The notes under the pieces are model-generated. The model was not told the origin of the DNA, ran no database searches, and saw nothing but the letters and a program-made list of their open reading frames with translations. Shown here in pieces: positions 62,096 to 64,000 of a DNA stretch of 64,000 nucleotides. Location of the stretch: contig NZ_FQWB01000007.1 in the NCBI RefSeq assembly GCF_900129545.1, positions 124,001 through 188,000 of the forward strand, in the 5' to 3' direction. Position 1 is the first letter of the stretch. The number at the start of each line of letters is the position of its first letter. The position numbers were made by a program, and so were the translations under genes. Source of the stretch: Flavobacterium fluvii (GTDB taxonomy: Bacteria; Bacteroidota; Bacteroidia; Flavobacteriales; Flavobacteriaceae).

Positions 62096-64000
62096 ATGGA
62101 AAGCATCTATAAAAATTTGACAACAGACGAATTGGCTAAACACCTTGGCCAATTCCTTGTCAGCAGTTGGTCGTATTCCGCAGTCAGCACCTTTTCACGC
62201 AACCAGAAAGCCTACGAAATGCAGTCAGTTTACGGCTATCGTTCCAAGTCTTCGGCCACCACCATAGCAGGAAACGCCTATCACGAAGCATTGCAACAGT
62301 ATTTCAATTTGTTCAAGGCAAAAGAAGCTCTTCCCGAATTGGTCGATTTGGAAACCATTGCTTACAACTACATCGAAGAAACAGATCCCCGAAACTGGAA
62401 ACTGCAAAAAACAACTCCTTCGGTCGAAGAGTGTATTACCCAAGCATCGGCAACGGTTTCTAAATTGCTTCAAAATTTCCTGAAAGACATTTCTGTTTAT
62501 GTTGATGAAATTGATGAAGTTTTGGACGTGGAGCATTATGGAAAAGGAATTTTCGTGACCATAAACGGCGTGGATATTCCGCTACCGCTTTATTACAAAG
62601 TTGATTTAGTGGTCAAACTAAAATCAGGCAAAATTGTAATAATCGACCATAAATCAAAACAATCTTATACTCCTGATGATGCAGTTAAATTGACAAACGG
62701 TAAACAAGCCATCACTTACATCAAAGGTTACGAGGCCGAAAAAGGAATCAAGGTGGATGAAGTTTGGTTTATCGAAAACAAATTTTCGCAAAATAGGGAT
62801 AAATCGCCACAGCTAATCAAATTTCCGCTTGATATGACAAGCGAAGACGAGCGCAGATATTATGAGGTATTGCTTTATGAAGGATTGCGCTCTTTGGTTC
62901 ACGCCGTAAACGATCCTGATTATGTGTATATAATGAACGACAGCGACAACTTGGTTGACCTTGCCGAAATGTATGAATTCTGGACAAAAACACTTCTTTT
63001 GGACGTGGAAGACTTCACCGGAATCGACCCGACGAAAACGGAATTAATCAAACAAAGGCTCAAAAAAATCAAGGACACCGGAATCAAAACCATCAATCCA
63101 ACAGTGATTAAGCAATTCCGACAAAATGCAGCCGAATTTATTCAATACGATTATTCAAATAAAGACATGACACAAGAAGAAAAAATAGAACACGTTTTAA
63201 GACGTTTCGGAACCATTGTAAAAGTGGCAAAAATATTCAACGGCTATTCCAGTAATACGTATTTACTCCAAATCGATGCAGGAACCAAAATCAATTCCAT
63301 TCAATCGCACAAGTTGGACTTGGCCAATGCACTCGATGTTTCAACCGTTCGTATTTCGAAAGAACTGACGGTTTACGAAGGAAAATCATATTTAGCCGTG
63401 GAACTTTCCAAAAAAAGAGAAAGAGATTTAAACTTTACCAAAAAGGATTTGGTCGATATGAAAATACCAATCGGTAGAGACAATTTCGAGCAAATCGTTC
63501 ATTGGGATTTAAACAACCATTCCACACCCCACGCTTTAGTATGCGGTGCTACAGGAAGCGGTAAGAGTGTTGAATTAAAATCAATTATCGAATTTTCGAA
63601 ATTGGCTGGCGTAAAACACATCATTATTCTTGACCCTAAATTCGAGTTCTGCAGAATGGGATTGAAAGGAGTTAAAATCTACAGCGAAATATTAGATATC
63701 GAAACCGCTTTGGAAAATTTGGTTATCGAAATGAACGAAAGAGTCAAAGCCGGAAGCGAAGAAAAAACCCTAATCATTTTTGACGAGTTTGCCGATGCCC
63801 AATCCCAAGGACGAAAAGGCAAAGAGTTGGATATTATGGAAATGGTCGAAGTGGGACAACAAAAAATGAAGACAATGTTTGGCGAAACAATGGTGCCAAA
63901 AATGAAGCTTCAAAAAGTGGGTTCCAAAAACACCTTGGAAGAAAACCTTCGCATCCTGCTTCAAAAAGGGCGTTCCGTTGGTTTCCGAATCGTGGCTGCA
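62096..64000 (+). CDS. RecB-like PD-(D/E)XK nuclease fused to FtsK/SpoIIIE-type DNA motor (3' end beyond window)
   Basis: Open from ATG 62096 to the window end in one frame: at least 635 residues, no stop. Residues 1-~340 are a RecB/Cas4-type nuclease: GNAYHEAL (residues 59-66, GxxxH motif), Asp170 in YYKVDLVV, DHK (184-186) after IVII, and QAITY (204-208, the QxxxY motif). Residues ~360-470 match the FtsK beta-like domain (DLANALDVSTVRISKELTVY; IPIGRDNFEQIVHWDL). The motor has Walker A GATGSGKS (484-491), ILDPKFEF after it, and Walker B LIIFDEFAD (559-567). An internal ATG at 63167 (residue 358) could also start a free motor. Predicted role: DNA end resection linked to translocation. Confidence 0.9.
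   Translation, partial: MESIYKNLTTDELAKHLGQFLVSSWSYSAVSTFSRNQKAYEMQSVYGYRSKSSATTIAGNAYHEALQQYFNLFKAKEALPELVDLETIAYNYIEETDPRNWKLQKTTPSVEECITQASATVSKLLQNFLKDISVYVDEIDEVLDVEHYGKGIFVTINGVDIPLPLYYKVDLVVKLKSGKIVIIDHKSKQSYTPDDAVKLTNGKQAITYIKGYEAEKGIKVDEVWFIENKFSQNRDKSPQLIKFPLDMTSEDERRYYEVLLYEGLRSLVHAVNDPDYVYIMNDSDNLVDLAEMYEFWTKTLLLDVEDFTGIDPTKTELIKQRLKKIKDTGIKTINPTVIKQFRQNAAEFIQYDYSNKDMTQEEKIEHVLRRFGTIVKVAKIFNGYSSNTYLLQIDAGTKINSIQSHKLDLANALDVSTVRISKELTVYEGKSYLAVELSKKRERDLNFTKKDLVDMKIPIGRDNFEQIVHWDLNNHSTPHALVCGATGSGKSVELKSIIEFSKLAGVKHIIILDPKFEFCRMGLKGVKIYSEILDIETALENLVIEMNERVKAGSEEKTLIIFDEFADAQSQGRKGKELDIMEMVEVGQQKMKTMFGETMVPKMKLQKVGSKNTLEENLRILLQKGRSVGFRIVAA

Overview
The window looks like a chromosome segment of a flavobacterium (Bacteroidota, Flavobacteriaceae, Flavobacterium-like). 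The grounds are low G+C, menaquinone genes as the quinone pathway, the short-Q-loop type of cytochrome bd, a ResB/CcsA fusion, BlaI/M56 and TonB-plug/MG2 proteins, DUF5777 and DUF2911 proteins, and promoters of the Bacteroidota form TTTG-N19-TAnnTTTG. No rRNA, CRISPR array or insertion sequence was seen.

Layout. 0-9.5 kb (+ strand): ACP phosphodiesterase-like protein, AlkD-like repair protein, ClC channel, M23 peptidase, SnoaL-like protein, a six-PAS hybrid histidine kinase and an AI-2E family permease. 9.5-27.3 kb (mostly -): menaquinone genes menC, menA, menB and menD, interrupted by a two-gene accessory pair (10.7-11.4 kb), a TPR protein, a UPF0173 hydrolase, a CvfB-like S1 protein, cytochrome bd (cydA-cydB) and two tandem ~812-aa MG2/TonB-plug paralogues. 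27.3-36 kb: acetyltransferase, Dus, glutathione peroxidase, the ResB-CcsA cytochrome c maturation fusion, DUF2520, KdsC-like and HAD phosphatases, and a DUF2911 protein. 36.3-42.8 kb (-): two units that together form an electron-transfer locus. One encodes a Tat-exported ferredoxin, an NrfD-like quinone-site protein, an anchored periplasmic protein and a monohaem cytochrome c. The other encodes a hexahaem lipoprotein, a monohaem lipoprotein and a DUF5777 beta-barrel. Both units carry an FNR-like palindrome about 100 bp upstream. 43.3-55.6 kb (-): SSS symporter with a 35-aa membrane protein, PIG-L deacetylase, an Omp85-like protein, MscS-like and AI-2E proteins, Maf, UbiA family, TcdA and TatD. 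55.7-58.1 kb (+): BlaI regulator with two operators inside its promoter, an M56 metallopeptidase with a repeat-bearing C-terminus, and a 47-aa ORF.

58.3-64 kb: a tRNA-Arg(ACG) followed by a phage-type module. It holds a leftward repressor with a secreted cargo-like protein, and a rightward early operon with a KilA-N/KilAC antirepressor, small proteins, a candidate ssDNA-annealing protein, and a large protein running off the window. That last protein joins a complete RecB-like PD-(D/E)XK nuclease to an FtsK/SpoIIIE-type DNA motor. It is the most unusual object in the window: with the protein before it, it would make a compact end-resection and annealing system.

How the parts fit: the men genes supply menaquinone. 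CydAB (oxygen) and the NrfD/ferredoxin/cytochrome locus (electron sink unknown) are both expected to draw on that pool. ResB-CcsA is needed to attach haem to the eight CXXCH sites encoded between 36.3 and 42.8 kb.
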